From positions 62,001 to 126,000 of the forward strand of contig CAJTZX010000001.1 of the NCBI GenBank assembly GCA_910584345.1: 64,000 nt of DNA, in the 5' to 3' direction. Positions 25,726 through 35,611 of this stretch are shown piece after piece. The notes beneath the pieces are model-generated. The model made no database searches. It saw nothing but the letters and a program-made list of their open reading frames with translations, and was not told the origin of the DNA. A program made the translations under genes and the position numbers. This DNA comes from an uncultured Eubacterium sp. (GTDB lineage Bacteria; Bacillota; Clostridia; Lachnospirales; Lachnospiraceae). Numbering within the stretch: the stretch's first letter is position 1; the number at the start of each line of letters is the position of its first letter.

Positions 25726-26904
25726 ATGCATTACGACGAAAACATGATTGAAAGTATCCCAGTTGGAGTACTTGGACTGATTCCGATGTCAAACTGCTCA
25801 GCCCTTGGCGAAAAAGTCAACGAGTATCTTGTACAATGGCGCCACGAACATCAGTCTGACCATAAAATGACAATTGCTTTTCGGGGTTTTGAGCGTGACA
25901 CTTATATAGTCAATGCGAGCACTCCGCGTTTCGGTACCGGAGAAGCCAAAGGATTTATCAAAGAATCTATTCGCGGTTATGATCTTTTTATCATGGTGGA
26001 TGTAACGAATTATCATGAGACGTATACCGTCTGCGGCCATCCAAACCACAAATCTCCAGATGACCATTATGCCGATCTAAAGCGTATCATTGCTGCCGCA
26101 GGTGGAAAAGCAAGGCGTATTACTGTCATCATGACTTTTTTATACGAAGGACGCCAACACAGACGTAATGGACGCGAATCTATGGATTGTGCTATGATGC
26201 TGCAGGAACTAACCGCTATGGGCGTAGATAATATTATTACCTTTGACGCTCACGATCCGCGTGTACAAAACGCCATTCCTATTTCCGGTTTTGAGTCTAT
26301 CCAGCCGGCATACCAGTTTATTAAAGCGCTATGTACCAATGTATCTGATTTGCAGTTTGATTCTGACCATATGATGATGATTAGCCCGGATGAAGGCGCT
26401 ACCGGTCGTGCCGTTTATCTTGCAAGTGTTCTCGGCATTAATATTGGTATGTTTTATAAAAGGCGTGATTACAGCCGTATTGTTAATGGACGCAATCCGA
26501 TTATTGCACATGAATTTCTCGGCGCCTCAGTCGAAGGAAAAGATGTCATGATTATAGATGATATGATTTCTTCCGGAGACAGTATGATTGATGTCGCAAC
26601 AGAACTGAAAAAAAGAAAAGCAAAACGGATTTTCGTAATATCAACTTTTGGATTGTTTACAGACGGCTTGGATAAATTTGATAAGGCGGTAGAAGAGGGC
26701 ACTATTTACCGGGTCATCACGACCAATCTTATTTACCAGACGCCGGAACTGTTAAGCCGCTCCTATTATATTAACTGTGATATGAGTAAATATATCGCTC
26801 ATATTGTAGATACACTGAATCAGGATACATCCATTAGCGAACTGTTAAACCCTTATGACCGTATCAAAAAACTGGTCACAAGATACAGAAACGGCAACTT
26901 ATAA
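25726..26904 (+). CDS. prs: Ribose-phosphate pyrophosphokinase (PRPP synthetase)
   Basis: A 392-residue protein, longer than the ~315 residues of classic Prs, as is usual for the Lachnospiraceae form. The PRPP-binding motif is DVMIIDDMISSGDSMIDVA near 285. FGTGEAKGFIKES and a VTNYHETYTV segment lie in the N-terminal half, and a conserved FDAHDPRVQNAIP segment follows. The enzyme makes PRPP from ribose-5-phosphate and ATP for nucleotide, His and Trp synthesis. The ribosome site is CGGAGG. It follows dnaI by 21 bases and ends in a strong terminator, so the three genes probably share a transcript. Confidence 0.92.
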   Translation: MHYDENMIESIPVGVLGLIPMSNCSALGEKVNEYLVQWRHEHQSDHKMTIAFRGFERDTYIVNASTPRFGTGEAKGFIKESIRGYDLFIMVDVTNYHETYTVCGHPNHKSPDDHYADLKRIIAAAGGKARRITVIMTFLYEGRQHRRNGRESMDCAMMLQELTAMGVDNIITFDAHDPRVQNAIPISGFESIQPAYQFIKALCTNVSDLQFDSDHMMMISPDEGATGRAVYLASVLGINIGMFYKRRDYSRIVNGRNPIIAHEFLGASVEGKDVMIIDDMISSGDSMIDVATELKKRKAKRIFVISTFGLFTDGLDKFDKAVEEGTIYRVITTNLIYQTPELLSRSYYINCDMSKYIAHIVDTLNQDTSISELLNPYDRIKKLVTRYRNGNL

Positions 26905-26919
26905 TTTAAGAAAAGAAGA

Positions 26920-26984
26920 TCTGAGTCTTTTGAGTGAATTATAAATACCAACCCTATTATCATGCAAAAGGCTCAGACTTTTTT
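26920..26984 (+). terminator. Terminator of prs
   Basis: 13-bp stem TCTGAGTCTTTTG / CAAAAGGCTCAGA with one G-U pair and a ~32-nt loop, followed by CTTTTTTATA. Confidence 0.85.
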
Positions 26985-27071
26985 ATATACATTTCCAATA
27001 AATACCAAAAAAATATCTGTACACTGCTCATGCAATGTACAGATATTATTCTCAAGGTTACTGTCTGAACA

Positions 27072-27494
27072 CTAAAACAAATCCACTTCACCGCTGTACT
27101 TATTATCGTTAATTACATAATAAGCCTTATACTCTTCTGGTTTTATATATATCTGTAAGGATTTAATCGATGATACTCTATGTCCGCTAGCAACAAACGC
27201 TGCCTTCACCTTATCAACAACGGTAGCTTCACTTGCCTGTCTGTTCTGAAATTCAATATATACATCCGGTTTCAGCTCAGGCTTATCAGCCTTCTTTGCT
27301 GTTGATTTCTTTGCAGCAGGTTTTTTAGCTGCTTTTGCTTCATCCTTATCAGCTTTTTTACTAACCGTCTTTGTTTCTCCCTTAACAGCCGTATCTGCTT
27401 CTGATTTCGCATCTGCTTTAACTGTCTCTGCTTCTTTTACATCTGCTGCTTCTGCAACTGACTTTGTTTCTTTGTCTGTACTCTTTGAGCTCAT
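27072..27494 (-). CDS. DUF6465 family protein
   Basis: A 140-residue protein. Residues 1-75 are a low-complexity, Lys/Ala/Glu/Asp-rich tail (KPAAKKSTAKKADKPELK) that looks like a nucleic-acid-associated or disordered extension. Residues ~76-140 are the conserved DUF6465 domain (VYIEFQNRQASE ... LQIYIKPEEYKAYYVIND). The function is not known. AGGAGG lies nine bases before the ATG. It follows the HPr-like gene by 20 bases and probably shares its promoter. Confidence 0.8.
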   Translation of the reverse strand: MSSKSTDKETKSVAEAADVKEAETVKADAKSEADTAVKGETKTVSKKADKDEAKAAKKPAAKKSTAKKADKPELKPDVYIEFQNRQASEATVVDKVKAAFVASGHRVSSIKSLQIYIKPEEYKAYYVINDNKYSGEVDLF

Positions 27495-27514
27495 CTCCTT
27501 AGACCTCCTACAAT

Positions 27515-27769
27515 CTACTCACACACTAAAAACTTTTCCATTGCTAACAGAGCTTCTTTCTCGTCGTTGCCTTCAGTAATAATATTCACGCTCATTCCCT
27601 TGGATGGATTAAATGCCATAATCCCCATAATGCTTTTTGCATTAATCTTGCGGTTGTCGTTCTCAAACGTAATATTACTGTCGAACTGACATGCAACCTG
27701 AACAAGCTCTGCAATTGGATTTTCATGCCCTTTTGCTACATTTGAAACTATGATCTGTTTATTACTCAT
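27515..27769 (-). CDS. HPr-family phosphocarrier-like protein
   Basis: An 84-residue protein from the ATG at 27769, preceded by GGAAGGG; the frame is open upstream without a site. The fold is HPr-like: INAKSIMGIMAFNPSKGMSVNIITEG matches the Ser46 helix and third strand of HPr. The active-site stretch is NVAKGHENPIAELV, where HPr has GIHARPA. The histidine seems present, but the arginine that stabilises phosphohistidine is Asn. It may therefore be a regulatory HPr relative (Crh-like in spirit) rather than a PTS carrier. Confidence 0.8.
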   Translation of the reverse strand: MSNKQIIVSNVAKGHENPIAELVQVACQFDSNITFENDNRKINAKSIMGIMAFNPSKGMSVNIITEGNDEKEALLAMEKFLVCE

Positions 27770-27940
27770 ATTCCCTTCCACTTCCCTTAGAATCAGTTTA
27801 GAATACACAAGTTCATCTCGTAATATAGTCCAAAAATCAGGCATTTGCAAGTGTTTTTTGCAAATCTGTTACATTTCTGTTAAAAACTCACGAATGCCAC
27901 AAAAAACACTCTTGAATTTTATGCATTTTGCAGAGTCGTT

Positions 27941-29335
27941 TCAGCCTCTTTCGCGCTTTAAAGTAGTCTGAAACGCTTCTACATCTTTCGCCAGTTCCCC
28001 ACTTAATGCGAGCAGACAAATCAAGTTCGGAATTGCCATTAATGCATTTGCAATATCTGAAAATTTCCAGGCAATCGACAGTGTCGTCGTCGCACCGATA
28101 AACGCAACAGCCGAAAATACAACCCGGTAAATCATATTATATTTATGTGTGCCAGCCAGATATTCCAATGCTTTTTCTCCATGATATTCCCATCCAAGTA
28201 TTGTGGAAAATGCAAACAAGGCAATACCGATCGTAACCATCCATCCGCCTGCAGGCCCTAACACTGTCTGAAACGCTTCTATCGTAAGCTCAGAGCCTTC
28301 AATTGCTTTGCCGCTTGCATCCGTCATGCCTAAAACACCTGACGAAGCAATACACAGACCTGTAATTGTACATACTACAATCGTATCCCAAAAGGTACCT
28401 GTCATATTTATGTAACCCTGGCGAACCGGATTATTTGTCGTAGCAGAAGCGGCAGTAATTGCTGCCGAACCCATACCTGCTTCATTTGAAAATACACCTC
28501 GTGCAATCCCATAGCGCATACCGTTCATCATAGAAGCTACAATTGTACCTCCTACACCCCCTGCAACTGCCTTAACCGAAAATGCCATGCGAAAAATTTC
28601 TGCCACGCCAGACGGAACATTTTTGATATTTCCGAGAATGACAATGACTCCGCCAATCATATAAAAAATTGCCATACACGGTACAATCACTGATGACAGC
28701 TTAGATATGGATTTGATCCCTCCTACAATAATACAAAGGGAAAGCACTGTAATAATCACGCCTGTCAGCCAGGTCGGTACATCAAAGGTATTATTCATCG
28801 CATCTGAAATAGAATTTGCCTGCGTAAGATTGCCGATTCCAAATGATGCAATCACCGCAAATAATGCAAACAGCCATCCTAAAGCAGCTCCAAATGCCTG
28901 ATTCTTAAATGCCTTTTTCATCGTAAACATCGGCCCGCCGGACATTTCACCCTGCGCATTTACCTCTCGATATTTTATCGCCAGCATACATTCGCTAAAC
29001 TTGGACGTGAGGCCAAAGCATGCCGATATCCACATCCAGACAAGCGCTCCCGCACCGCCGGATACCATTGCCGTCGCAACGCCTACAATATTTCCCGTAC
29101 CAATCGTTGCCGCCAAAGCTGTCGTAAGCGCTGCAAACGGCGATACATCGCCTGCCCCATGCTTTGTTCTTGATTCCTTACTTAACGTTAACCTGATCGC
29201 ATAGGGAAGATTTCTCCATGTTAAAAACTTGAGCCGAAACGTGAGAAAAATTCCTGTTCCCACCAAAAGCACAAGCATCACCGGACCCCATACAAAATCA
29301 TCGACCACCTGTAAAATTTCTTCCAGATTTTTCAT
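27941..29335 (-). CDS. AlsT/AgcS family sodium:alanine (glycine) symporter
   Basis: A 464-residue membrane protein with about ten or eleven helices. Family motifs are visible: GTGNIVGVATAMVSGGAGALVWMW, GGPMFTMKKAF, FSNEAGMGSAAITAASA and the late WEYHGEKALEYL. It imports alanine or glycine with Na+. A GGGGCAGGA site precedes the ATG. Divergent from the proline symporter gene. Confidence 0.93.
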   Translation of the reverse strand: MKNLEEILQVVDDFVWGPVMLVLLVGTGIFLTFRLKFLTWRNLPYAIRLTLSKESRTKHGAGDVSPFAALTTALAATIGTGNIVGVATAMVSGGAGALVWMWISACFGLTSKFSECMLAIKYREVNAQGEMSGGPMFTMKKAFKNQAFGAALGWLFALFAVIASFGIGNLTQANSISDAMNNTFDVPTWLTGVIITVLSLCIIVGGIKSISKLSSVIVPCMAIFYMIGGVIVILGNIKNVPSGVAEIFRMAFSVKAVAGGVGGTIVASMMNGMRYGIARGVFSNEAGMGSAAITAASATTNNPVRQGYINMTGTFWDTIVVCTITGLCIASSGVLGMTDASGKAIEGSELTIEAFQTVLGPAGGWMVTIGIALFAFSTILGWEYHGEKALEYLAGTHKYNMIYRVVFSAVAFIGATTTLSIAWKFSDIANALMAIPNLICLLALSGELAKDVEAFQTTLKRERG

Positions 29336-29546
29336 AGCTTCCTGCCCCTTTCTTATCTTTTGCGTTACTCCCTTTTCCTCTTAATCTTATGCACAACCCA
29401 GCAAAATATACCCGGATATCATCCAGAAAAGGGACAACGCCTGCACGCTGTCCCATCCTTGAGATCAAAACACTTTATTATTTTACCACAAAAAAGTAAA
29501 ATGTCAATTATTACTGCAATTTTGTATTCCATTTTATCTTGTTTCA

Positions 29547-29555
29547 TGCTATACT
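29547..29555 (+). promoter_or_regulatory. Probable extended -10 for the putP-like gene
   Basis: TGCTATACT about 87 bp upstream of the putP ATG, without a clear -35. The 306-bp divergent gap (29336-29641) also holds a GGGACA / TGTCCC inverted repeat at about 29432-29455. Nothing else is recognisable there. Confidence 0.45.
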
Positions 29556-29641
29556 ACTTTAGATTCGGCCCATTTAGCGATGTAATCAGCGAAAGCGGAC
29601 TGAAGAAAAAAGCCGGTATCCGGCAGATTGGAGTTATATTT

Positions 29642-31168
29642 ATGAATGTATCATCTATTTTAATTATGGCCGCAATCATATGTTATCTTGGACTTATGCT
29701 TGTGATTGGTTTTCATTTTTCCAGGACGAATACGTCTACGGACGATTTCTATCTTGGCGGCCGCAAACTTGGACCATTTGTAACAGCAATGAGCGCCGAA
29801 GCCAGCGATATGTCCAGCTGGCTTTTGATGGGACTGCCCGGTGTCGCCTATTTGTCCGGTGTCTGCGATGCCGCCTGGACAGCCATCGGTCTCGCGCTTG
29901 GAACCTGGTTAAATTGGTTCTTTATTTCTAAAAAAATCCGGCGTTACAGCCATCAGATCGGCGCTATCACCATCCCGGATTTCTTTTCTAAAAGGTACCA
30001 TGACAAAAATATGCTGAACTGCATCGCCGCAATTGTAATCGTCGTATTTTTTATCCCCTATACGGCAAGCGGGTTTGCTGCCTGCGGGAAACTATTTTCC
30101 ACGCTTTTTGGCGTAGATTATATGGCTGCGATGGTTATCTGTGCCATTATCATTGTAGCATATACGACTCTTGGCGGTTTTTTGGCAGCTTCCACAACCG
30201 ACCTGATTCAAAGTATTGTGATGACGATTGCACTGATTACCGTTGTTTTTTACAGCGGACATATGGCAGGAGGATTTGATGTCGTATTCGAAAACGCAAA
30301 AGCCCTCCCTGGTTATTTATCACTGTCAAATACATACGATCTTGCATCAAATGCCGCAAAGCCTTATGGCATTATTACGATATGCTCCATGCTGGCCTGG
30401 GGACTTGGGTATTTTGGTATGCCTCATGTACTGCTTCGCTTTATGGCTATCGAAGACGAAAACAAATTAACAACTTCTCGCAGAATTGCTACCGTATGGG
30501 TTGTAATTTCAATGGCAGTTGCTATTTTTATCGGTATATGCGGGCTTGCAGTCAGCAAAGCGGGCTGGATTGACACGCTTTCCGGCAGCGATTCCGAAAC
30601 GATCATTGTAAAAATCGCAGATTTGCTAAGCTCTCAGGGTGCTGCTGCTGCAATTTTGGCTGGTATTATTTTGGCTGGTATTCTGGCAGCTACAATGTCT
30701 ACCGCAGACAGTCAGCTGCTTGCCGCCTCCTCCAGTGTATCTCAAAATCTGCTACGCGATACATTTGGCATTAATCTCAGTGAAAAAGCCTCCCTGATCG
30801 CTGCCCGTATCACCGTAATATTGATTAGTGTGATTGCTGTCTTCCTCGCAAGAGATCCATCCAGCAGTGTATTTGGCATTGTCAGCTTTGCATGGGCCGG
30901 TTTTGGCGCTGCGTTCGGCCCGGTCATGCTTTGTGCCCTTTTTTGGAAACGCAGCAATAAATACGGCGCATTTGCAAGTATGTTAAGCGGCGGTATTATG
31001 ATTTTTGTTTGGAAATATCTCGTACGTCCAATGGGCGGGGCGCTGGATATCTACGAATTGCTTCCGGCATTTCTTATCGCATTAGCCTTTAATATCACAG
31101 TATCCCTTCTGACAGAAAAGCCGGATGCTGCGATGGAAGCAGAATTTGATAATGCCATCAGATCCTAA
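29642..31168 (+). CDS. putP: Sodium/proline symporter (PutP type, SSS family)
   Basis: About 508 residues from the ATG at 29642, with GGAG eight bases upstream; the frame is open further upstream but is not coding-like. Thirteen or so membrane helices. Motifs: DFYLGGRKLGPFVTAMSAEASDMSSWLLMGLPG, ITIPDFFSKRY, and ISMAVAIFIGICGL in the middle, then MSTADSQLLAASSSVSQNL. This is the PutP signature set. It imports L-proline with Na+ for nutrition or osmotic balance. It ends in a bidirectional terminator. Confidence 0.92.
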   Translation: MNVSSILIMAAIICYLGLMLVIGFHFSRTNTSTDDFYLGGRKLGPFVTAMSAEASDMSSWLLMGLPGVAYLSGVCDAAWTAIGLALGTWLNWFFISKKIRRYSHQIGAITIPDFFSKRYHDKNMLNCIAAIVIVVFFIPYTASGFAACGKLFSTLFGVDYMAAMVICAIIIVAYTTLGGFLAASTTDLIQSIVMTIALITVVFYSGHMAGGFDVVFENAKALPGYLSLSNTYDLASNAAKPYGIITICSMLAWGLGYFGMPHVLLRFMAIEDENKLTTSRRIATVWVVISMAVAIFIGICGLAVSKAGWIDTLSGSDSETIIVKIADLLSSQGAAAAILAGIILAGILAATMSTADSQLLAASSSVSQNLLRDTFGINLSEKASLIAARITVILISVIAVFLARDPSSSVFGIVSFAWAGFGAAFGPVMLCALFWKRSNKYGAFASMLSGGIMIFVWKYLVRPMGGALDIYELLPAFLIALAFNITVSLLTEKPDAAMEAEFDNAIRS

Positions 31169-31198
31169 GATTACGATAAAGAAACTATAACAAAAAGA

Positions 31199-31239
31199 AA
31201 AATGCTTAAAATCACTGATAACATGATTTTAAGCATTTT
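31199..31239. terminator. Bidirectional terminator between convergent genes
   Basis: 16-bp perfect stem AAAATGCTTAAAATCA / TGATTTTAAGCATTTT with a 9-nt loop, flanked by A-run and T-run. It serves the putP-like gene and the convergent 751-residue gene. Confidence 0.9.
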
Positions 31240-31254
31240 TCTGCCTTTCCCCGT

Positions 31255-33510
31255 TTATAACTGGCAATACAACAGATTCTCTTTCAGCTCTTCGGTAATT
31301 TCTCCGCCGGCCTTCTGATATTTCTCATACAATGCGGTAAGCCTTTGCGCCTTCTTTGCATTATCTCGTTCAAATTTCGGTATTGAAATCTGATACATTG
31401 GATTCACTTTCAGAGCCGCACGAATATCTTTTGCAAACGGGCAGTACACAATCAGGATCTCTCTGGCCACTTTATTCAGCCGGAAGCTTCCCTTAGATTC
31501 ATAATTAATCCAGCTCTGATAGTCTTTGACAAATACTTCTCTGTAATTGTTTTTCGCCCGCTGAATAGCCGTTTTCAGCTTATCCTTTGCATCTGCGGAC
31601 AGATCCCGATTCTTACGATAAAACTGCAGATAATCACAATATTCTGACGTCAGCGATTTTTCACGTATATCATTCCAGCGCACACCCTGAATCTTGCGGC
31701 ACATCTCCCAGCGATATCTGCCGACCGTCTCAATCATCATTTCCTCCAGATTTGCAGCCGTAAAAATCGGGAACAGGAAACGTGCCGGTGTATCCCGACG
31801 CTTATCTGCCGTTTCCTGCCACATCATAGCACGTGTTCCTGCATTTGGCATTAGTATTATATTCGGAAGCACTTCTGACATCAGAAGCTCATGGCTTAAA
31901 ATATCATTCGCCGCATTTGTAAAATTAACTTCACGGTAAAATGCTGTAAAATCAACCTTACGTATTTTATTCAATTCGTCTTCCAGCCGTTCCACTGTAA
32001 CAGCCATTTTCGAAATCGTATTAATCAGGTCAAATTCACAAAGAATCGGACAAAACGTAGTAATCTTGCCATATGTGATACGATTAGCCGCGCTGAACAT
32101 ATTTTGTATCTCAAAACGCACTTTTTCTTTCTGATCGTTTTGCATCTTTTTGACCTGTTCTTCTGTCAAATCGCCGTTTTTGCGCTGTTCCAGCAGATAT
32201 GCAGGATAATCCAGCTCAAACTCATTTTTCGAAGGCTCGTTGCGGCCAAAGTAAATGCTTTTCAGCCAGGTAAAGATCGTATATACACGTTCGGATTTAA
32301 ACTGCCGCAAACGGCCGGTCAGATCATACAGTGCCTTGGCATTTTCCTCACCTACCAGTTTTGTGTCCATAAATCCAAAGTTCAAAAACATCTCTATGAT
32401 CGGAGACGCCGCATCCTCATCTTCCACTGCCTGCATAAACACACTGTAATAAATATTATAAAACAACGGTGCGATCTGTTTACGTATATTATACGCAACT
32501 GCATCCGTAGACGTCATATCCGGCAAATTGCAGTATGACTCTACCTGTGCCACAAAAGCATTTGCCTCATTTTCTCCGATTTGTGAAAATTCCAATATAT
32601 GTTTTAAGCAATCTTCCGTCAATACGTCAATCTTCTTTGACAGCTGCGCCGACGCTGCATTTTCAAAATCATATTCTTCATATTGCTCGATACGCGTCTT
32701 AATCAAAGCTGGCTCATAAATCTGTATTTTCCGTATAAAGCCGCTTAAAAATGTAAGTTCCTGTTTCACTGGCGCAATATCCAGATGTCTTTTACTGGAA
32801 CGGATTGCAAGATCAAAATACAAGTGAAAAATATCATTTTCAGATTCCGCCAAAAGAATCTCCTTGCGGTCAGACAAATACGCTACCATCTCACCGATTC
32901 CAAGCATTGCACGATGCATCTGTGCAGACGCTTCCATAATCACACCGACGCAAAGACTGTCATCTTTCACCATCATCTGAATATAATCTTTTAATACATT
33001 TTTAATCAGACTTGTACTGTTATTCACTTCCCAGGCTTCTGCCTTATGCTTCATCTCAAGCATATTAAAATAATCCATCTGAGGAAATACCTGCTCATCC
33101 AGTTGGTAATTGCTGCAAAAAGTCTTATAATCGTTATAGACCGTCTGTACAAATGCATGGAACTGACTCGTCCGGCGATACAGCTGTGAATACAGTACAA
33201 AGATTCGGTGCCTTTGTTCAATCGCCGTGCGTAAAAACACAATCCGGTATCGTTCATTTGCAGCCAGCAGATTTTTCAAATCATCCGCATTCCCGCACGG
33301 GATCGCAGCAACAGCCGTATCCTCTCCTGCTATATAGTCACAAATAAACCAGTCCCGTTCCAAAATACCGATAATCGCATTTGGCCCAAGCGTAACCTCC
33401 GCCAGTCCAAGCTTTTGAATGACAGAACCGGACTGGATTAAATACCATTCTTTTACGATGTCTTTTCTTTTTGCGATACGTTTTCCTTTTTGTATTTTCA
33501 TTACCTGCAT
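31255..33510 (-). CDS. Large unknown with cyclic-nucleotide-binding-like N-terminus
   Basis: A 751-residue protein of unknown function. Residues 1-~110 look like a cNMP-binding beta-barrel: KGKRIAKRKDIVKEWYLIQSGSVIQKL, then LGPNAIIGILERDWFICDYIAGEDTAVAAIP. The phosphate-binding cassette residues of a true cNMP site are not evident. The other ~640 residues are predicted mostly helical, Glu/Lys/Tyr-rich, without membrane segments or catalytic motifs that I recognise. GGGAAG precedes the ATG. It stands alone between two terminated neighbours. Similar proteins are, to my memory, found across Lachnospiraceae and annotated only as cyclic-nucleotide-binding. Confidence 0.7.
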   Translation of the reverse strand: MQVMKIQKGKRIAKRKDIVKEWYLIQSGSVIQKLGLAEVTLGPNAIIGILERDWFICDYIAGEDTAVAAIPCGNADDLKNLLAANERYRIVFLRTAIEQRHRIFVLYSQLYRRTSQFHAFVQTVYNDYKTFCSNYQLDEQVFPQMDYFNMLEMKHKAEAWEVNNSTSLIKNVLKDYIQMMVKDDSLCVGVIMEASAQMHRAMLGIGEMVAYLSDRKEILLAESENDIFHLYFDLAIRSSKRHLDIAPVKQELTFLSGFIRKIQIYEPALIKTRIEQYEEYDFENAASAQLSKKIDVLTEDCLKHILEFSQIGENEANAFVAQVESYCNLPDMTSTDAVAYNIRKQIAPLFYNIYYSVFMQAVEDEDAASPIIEMFLNFGFMDTKLVGEENAKALYDLTGRLRQFKSERVYTIFTWLKSIYFGRNEPSKNEFELDYPAYLLEQRKNGDLTEEQVKKMQNDQKEKVRFEIQNMFSAANRITYGKITTFCPILCEFDLINTISKMAVTVERLEDELNKIRKVDFTAFYREVNFTNAANDILSHELLMSEVLPNIILMPNAGTRAMMWQETADKRRDTPARFLFPIFTAANLEEMMIETVGRYRWEMCRKIQGVRWNDIREKSLTSEYCDYLQFYRKNRDLSADAKDKLKTAIQRAKNNYREVFVKDYQSWINYESKGSFRLNKVAREILIVYCPFAKDIRAALKVNPMYQISIPKFERDNAKKAQRLTALYEKYQKAGGEITEELKENLLYCQL

Positions 33511-33693
33511 ATTTCTTCCCTGCCGCTTTCTATGTTGTAAAAAATATAAAATTCCGTTACAAACAGCATAACATAATACGCAGGTTAAGTCTATCTTATT
33601 ATTTGTTTACTTTTCCCGTATTTTACTTGTTGAATAAATCCATGTATGATAAAATATGTGCAACTATCTTAATATAAAATGTCGGAGGATATT

Positions 33694-35226
33694 ATGCAGA
33701 AGTTTGCTTTAGACCATATAAAATCATTTACCCATTCAAACGAAATTGAAATAAAGCCTATTACCGTATTCGTCGGAAAGAACAGCTGCGGAAAAAGCAG
33801 CCTCCTTCGATTTCCTATTGTTTTAGCCCAGACATTCAAAGAAGATGCCCTTACCCCATTATTGCTGTTTGGGAAGTTCATTGACTATGGCAATTATGAT
33901 GATGTTGTTTACAGACATAAAGAGCAATCCATCGGATTCAAACTGACATTCGGACCTGAAGCCGCAGATTATATCCGGCGCAGATATCGATTTCAGCGGC
34001 ACTATACTAACACATATTTTAAAGCAGCTATTAAAGCAAAAACAATTGAGATACAAGTATATATCCATAAACCAGGAAAAAAACTACTGGTGCAGGAAAT
34101 AAAATTAACCGTCAATGGAGAAGAACTGTGTTCGCTTTGTCAGGAAAAAAATATATTTACATTTAAATTTCATCAGCTATATGTCAGTGAAACATGGAAA
34201 ACTCACGAGATTAAAATAACTCTTTCCAATATAAAATTTAACAAATTTATACCAAAACTGGACGAATGTGAACTGCTGAAACAATATTTATCAGATAACA
34301 AGATTTTAAAAGAAGGTATCGCCGATATTTCTGAACATGGATTTATGCAAGATTTGTTGGAATACATCGAAACGAATGTTTGTGAAGAAGAACAAATAAA
34401 AGCAAAAGCTGTTTTACATACCACATATATAATAAATGGATACTTTAGCGGGATACAGGTTTGCTTAGAAAATGAAGCGGATAGCATCTCTTATATTGGT
34501 CCTTTTCGGGAATCTCCAAAACGAACCTACCGAGACTCTGAAAGCAGCGTAAAAGATGTAGGCGTTTATGGTGAAAATGTAAGCATGATTTTACGCCAGG
34601 CTGCCCAAAGCGACCACAAACTGCTGGAAAATGTTTCAACATGGCTGCAAAAAACTATGGGTTATTCCTTGGATATTAAAGAGGTAGGAAATGGTCTCTA
34701 CAGTCTGATTATTTGCGGGAACGAAGAATCAGATAATATCATAGACGTAGGATTCGGAATTTCTCAGGTTTTACCGATTGTGACACAATTATTTTATACA
34801 GATACGTATGAACAGCGCCTATATTCTTCGTACCGAAAATATAAAAAAACAGTCGTATTTGAACAGCCTGAAATTCATCTTCATCCGGCTGCACAAGCAC
34901 AGCTGGCAGATTTATTTGTGAATTGTGTAGGCAGCAAATCAGATGTTAAACGCATATTAATCGAAACCCATAGCGAACATCTGATCCGAAAACTGCAAGT
35001 ATTGGCTGCAGATCCTGATGTGCCTATCAGCAATGATCAGATTGCTATTTATTATGTAGACAAAGATCATAACGGTGATTCCTATGTAACAAAAATGGAA
35101 TTGAATAAAAACGGACAATTTGAGAAAACATGGCCAAACGGCGTTTTTGATAAAAGTTATGAGTTAACAAAAATGTTACTGCATGCAAACAGTAAAAACC
35201 GTCAACAGGAGAATCAGAATGATTGA
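33694..35226 (+). CDS. AAA/ABC-class ATPase, OLD-like with DUF3696-type C-terminus
   Basis: About 510 residues from the ATG at 33694 with CGGAGG six bases upstream. Walker A FVGKNSCGKSSLL is at ~26-38. The ABC-type Walker B VVFEQPEIHLHPAAQ is near 390 and the H-loop/D-loop segment LIETHSEHLIRKL near 425, the pattern of DUF3696-containing ATPases related to OLD/RecF proteins. A ~330-residue insert lies between the ATPase halves. No nuclease (Toprim) domain is seen, unlike true OLD. Its stop overlaps the next small gene by eight bases, and a third small gene follows. Such ATPases often power phage-defence modules with a separate effector. Confidence 0.85.
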   Translation: MQKFALDHIKSFTHSNEIEIKPITVFVGKNSCGKSSLLRFPIVLAQTFKEDALTPLLLFGKFIDYGNYDDVVYRHKEQSIGFKLTFGPEAADYIRRRYRFQRHYTNTYFKAAIKAKTIEIQVYIHKPGKKLLVQEIKLTVNGEELCSLCQEKNIFTFKFHQLYVSETWKTHEIKITLSNIKFNKFIPKLDECELLKQYLSDNKILKEGIADISEHGFMQDLLEYIETNVCEEEQIKAKAVLHTTYIINGYFSGIQVCLENEADSISYIGPFRESPKRTYRDSESSVKDVGVYGENVSMILRQAAQSDHKLLENVSTWLQKTMGYSLDIKEVGNGLYSLIICGNEESDNIIDVGFGISQVLPIVTQLFYTDTYEQRLYSSYRKYKKTVVFEQPEIHLHPAAQAQLADLFVNCVGSKSDVKRILIETHSEHLIRKLQVLAADPDVPISNDQIAIYYVDKDHNGDSYVTKMELNKNGQFEKTWPNGVFDKSYELTKMLLHANSKNRQQENQND

Positions 35227-35611
35227 TATTGTATTATGCCACAGCATTTTAGAAAAATGCAAGTCCGTAGATGCTTTTTCCGAAAATGCTGAGCATGTAG
35301 AACTGGTACGTAGAATACGCCAACATCGGATGGTAATATCTGAAGAGCTGATGGATTTTTATGAAGCATACTTCAAAGAAAAAGGCCCGGAATGGCTGGA
35401 ATGGTATCAAACACTTTGTATTGCCATCTTTAATATAAGAGAAAGAACCATTATCGTTACCCCTTCCTCTGACAAACGTTACATAAAAGAACATGCGTAT
35501 CAAAACGCATTAGCCGCAGCCGCTCTCAGTCATGAAACGAAAGATAAGATGATCCTTATATATCAAAAAATCAGGATAGGCGCTAATTATGAACATAAAA
35601 ATACCCTATAA
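35219..35611 (+). CDS. Unknown 130-residue protein of the ATPase cassette
   Basis: The ATG at 35219 has AGGAGA eight bases upstream and overlaps the ATPase end. The protein is helical and I do not recognise it with certainty. Segments: MIDIVLCHSILEKCKSVDAF, VRRIRQHRMVISEELMDFY, and ERTIIVTPSSDKRYIKEHAY followed by an Ala-rich helix. The alternating strands (MIDIVL, MVISEE, RTIIVT, MILIYQ) and acidic residues could fit a small PIN-like or Rossmann-like nuclease domain; this is a guess. Tight coupling to an ATPase suggests that it is the effector or sensor of that ATPase. Confidence 0.7.
   Translation: MIDIVLCHSILEKCKSVDAFSENAEHVELVRRIRQHRMVISEELMDFYEAYFKEKGPEWLEWYQTLCIAIFNIRERTIIVTPSSDKRYIKEHAYQNALAAAALSHETKDKMILIYQKIRIGANYEHKNTL

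Noticed and set aside
31255..33510. True cAMP receptor protein (Crp)
   Set aside because: There is no C-terminal helix-turn-helix, the protein is three times too long, and the phosphate-binding cassette is not recognisable.
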